The position numbers and the translations under genes were made by a program. From the NCBI RefSeq assembly GCF_033283405.1, contig NZ_JAWMQR010000003.1, positions 558,001 through 622,000 on the forward strand: a DNA stretch of 64,000 nucleotides, written 5' to 3'. The notes beneath the pieces are model-generated. The model saw nothing but the letters and a program-made list of their open reading frames with translations, had not been told where the DNA came from and ran no database searches. Each line of letters begins with the position of its first letter. Within the stretch, counting starts at the first letter, position 1. This document shows, piece after piece, positions 62,789 to 64,000 of the stretch. This DNA is from Halioxenophilus sp033283405 (GTDB lineage Bacteria; Pseudomonadota; Gammaproteobacteria; Pseudomonadales; Cellvibrionaceae).

Positions 62789-63989
62789 GAGTTTCTCCAA
62801 TCGAATAAACACATGCAACCTGCCGACGCGCCAAGGGCCCATAGCAAATAGACAAACCAAGGTCCGCAAAGGCACGGCTGAGATTCCCGCAGCCAAAACC
62901 ACGAGCGCAACACGCTTCTGCTAACCAAAAGTTGTACTTCACTTAGGCGCCACAACGCACTGTGACACTTGTTCCCTACGCAGGCATTAACCTGTTCAGG
63001 TGCAACGGGTTCGAACAATCATCTCAGCCTTCCGCTTAATTGAACACAATAAAAAATAGTGTTCAATTAAAAATGGGAAAGCACCCCGACAAGTCGCTTT
63101 GAAGGCGGCGAGTCTAACCAAACAAATTATCAACAGCAAGCACAAGCCACAAACAACAGACCCACTCGCCAGTTATGGAGTTCTAACTCAAAGGGGTAAT
63201 TTCGGAAAAAAGTCGAGGAGAAAGCTCGTTCACAACTGGCCAATAGCGTCGGCTAAAACCCCTAAACCAGCAACGCGCCACCGCTGATAATGACCGCTAT
63301 TTTCCGGTGCATTAATCCAGTCTATTCGCAACAAAATCACCTCATTGGGCAGATAAAGCAATCTAATAATTAGGTAATTTCCAACCAAAGTGAATAATAT
63401 AATTGGCGCCACCAGCAAAACCGGTTGTCGTTATTCCCAATTCATATATCCAATATCGATATTTTGAGAAAACCCCGACATTTTTTAGTATTTGCCCAAT
63501 CCCTTTCTATAATAATTTTGTGATTCGGATTTTGTTTTACAAAGATTGACACTGTTTTCTGTGGAAAAGTTGCGCCCTACAGAGCTTTCAATGGTTCATG
63601 AGATAGAGATTGATTGTCACACACGCAGCTTAGCTGCGGCATAAAGTTAACCAAGTACACCACAGTATTAACCCAGGAATAGAAAGGCACCCGAGTGGCA
63701 ATAACTTCCCACCGAGCATTAAGCAGATTGCAAGCAACAAGGTGTACCTCTGTGGGCCCGGCAGCATCCCGGTTACCTGGCGACGGAGGCGAAAACCTTG
63801 CCCGCAAGCTCACCCGGGCCTACAGCTTTACCACTACCAACTGGCTACACAATGGCCTGACTGTTGCTATCGAGTATGACAACGCCCCTGAACACAGTGG
63901 GCTATTTTCAGTTGGTAAGTGTGATGGCTAGCCAATGGTCTGTCGTCACCACCTGTCGGTGCATTGTTCAAAGAAGGGACACTAAGAAA
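62789..63989. other. thiC leader and terminal intergenic stretch
   Basis: On the minus strand this holds the TPP riboswitch (62967-63094) and, about 30 bp upstream of it, a possible -10 GATAAT (63126-63131) without a good -35. From 63132 to 63989 nothing is recognisable. A plus-strand frame from GTG 63695 to 63931 has AGAAAGG upstream but no family signal. An ATG at 63990 with AGGGACAC upstream may start the next gene, of which only three codons are in the window. Confidence 0.5.
62967..63094 (-). promoter_or_regulatory. TPP riboswitch (thi box) upstream of thiC
   Basis: Read on the minus strand: P1 ACTTGT with CGGGGTGC at the 5' end (63081-63094), an optional P3a-type hairpin with 12-bp arms (63036-63047 / 63059-63070), the conserved GGCTGAGAT, AACCCGT, CACCTGAACAGG, TTAATGCCTGCG and TAGGGAACAAGT, whose ACAAGT (62967-62972) closes P1. 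All conserved TPP-binding blocks are in order. It lies 178 bp upstream of the thiC start and should reduce expression of the operon when TPP is plentiful. No obvious intrinsic terminator follows, so control may act on translation. Confidence 0.95.
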
Positions 63990-64000
63990 ATGAAACCAAT

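Noticed and set aside
63577..63931. Opposing 78-codon frames near the right end
   Set aside because: They overlap on opposite strands and neither shows a known motif; only the plus-strand one has a fair ribosome binding site.

Overview
The window looks like chromosomal DNA of a marine-type, aerobic gammaproteobacterium. The TonB receptor, ThiC, TrhP, CreD and PbpC types are gammaproteobacterial, the protein-coding DNA is moderately GC-rich, and there is a large acyl-CoA catabolic region of the kind seen in Spongiibacteraceae/Halieaceae-like bacteria. That lineage guess is an inference from gene content, not a database result. No rRNA, tRNA or CRISPR array was seen.

Layout. 1-7695: envelope pair, a bacterial alpha-2-macroglobulin (5' end outside the window) overlapping penicillin-binding protein 1C. 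7814-9755: small DUF3012 lipoprotein, YbaK deacylase, EEP-family nuclease. 9756-11480: a small AT-rich foreign island on the minus strand, made of an orphan Rhs C-terminal tip (truncated HINT plus GH-E nuclease toxin), a DUF2185 immunity gene and 21-bp tandem repeats. It is bounded by the real 3' end of trhP on one side and a diverged second copy of that 3' end on the other. 11481-15305: trhP, a D-2-hydroxyacid dehydrogenase and creD. 15429-17015: an ECF41-type sigma factor with its carboxymuconolactone-decarboxylase-like partner, preceded by a good match to the ECF41 promoter and followed by a terminator. 17315-19004: PIG-L deacetylase and NagB. 19041-19126: a nested inverted repeat. 19767-23346: iron alcohol dehydrogenase, hotdog thioesterase, class I HMG-CoA reductase and a membrane protein.

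23361-42195 is the metabolic core. One minus-strand operon (28405 to 23418) encodes the two halves of mammalian ACAD11 as separate genes (APH-like kinase and acyl-CoA dehydrogenase) around a quinone oxidoreductase and two SDRs, which suggests catabolism of 4-hydroxyacyl-CoA. Next come an acyl-CoA ligase, a TonB-dependent receptor and a divergent AraC regulator. A beta-oxidation operon follows (acyl-CoA dehydrogenase, FadB-like multifunctional enzyme, thiolase, MaoC hydratase, acyl-CoA dehydrogenase), probably under the TetR gene upstream. Together these would import, activate and degrade a hydrophobic carboxylic acid.

43361-48478: an alpha/beta hydrolase converging on a LysR gene, which is divergent from the two-subunit pyruvate carboxylase genes. 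48506-50101: a SARP-like DNA-binding protein fused to an alpha/beta hydrolase. 50579-56103: TetR regulator and RND efflux pair with operator-like repeats between them. 56108-63094: a compact thiamin operon thiC-thiO-thiS-thiG-thiDE-thiF under a TPP riboswitch. The last 0.9 kb holds no gene I can support apart from a possible start codon at 63990.
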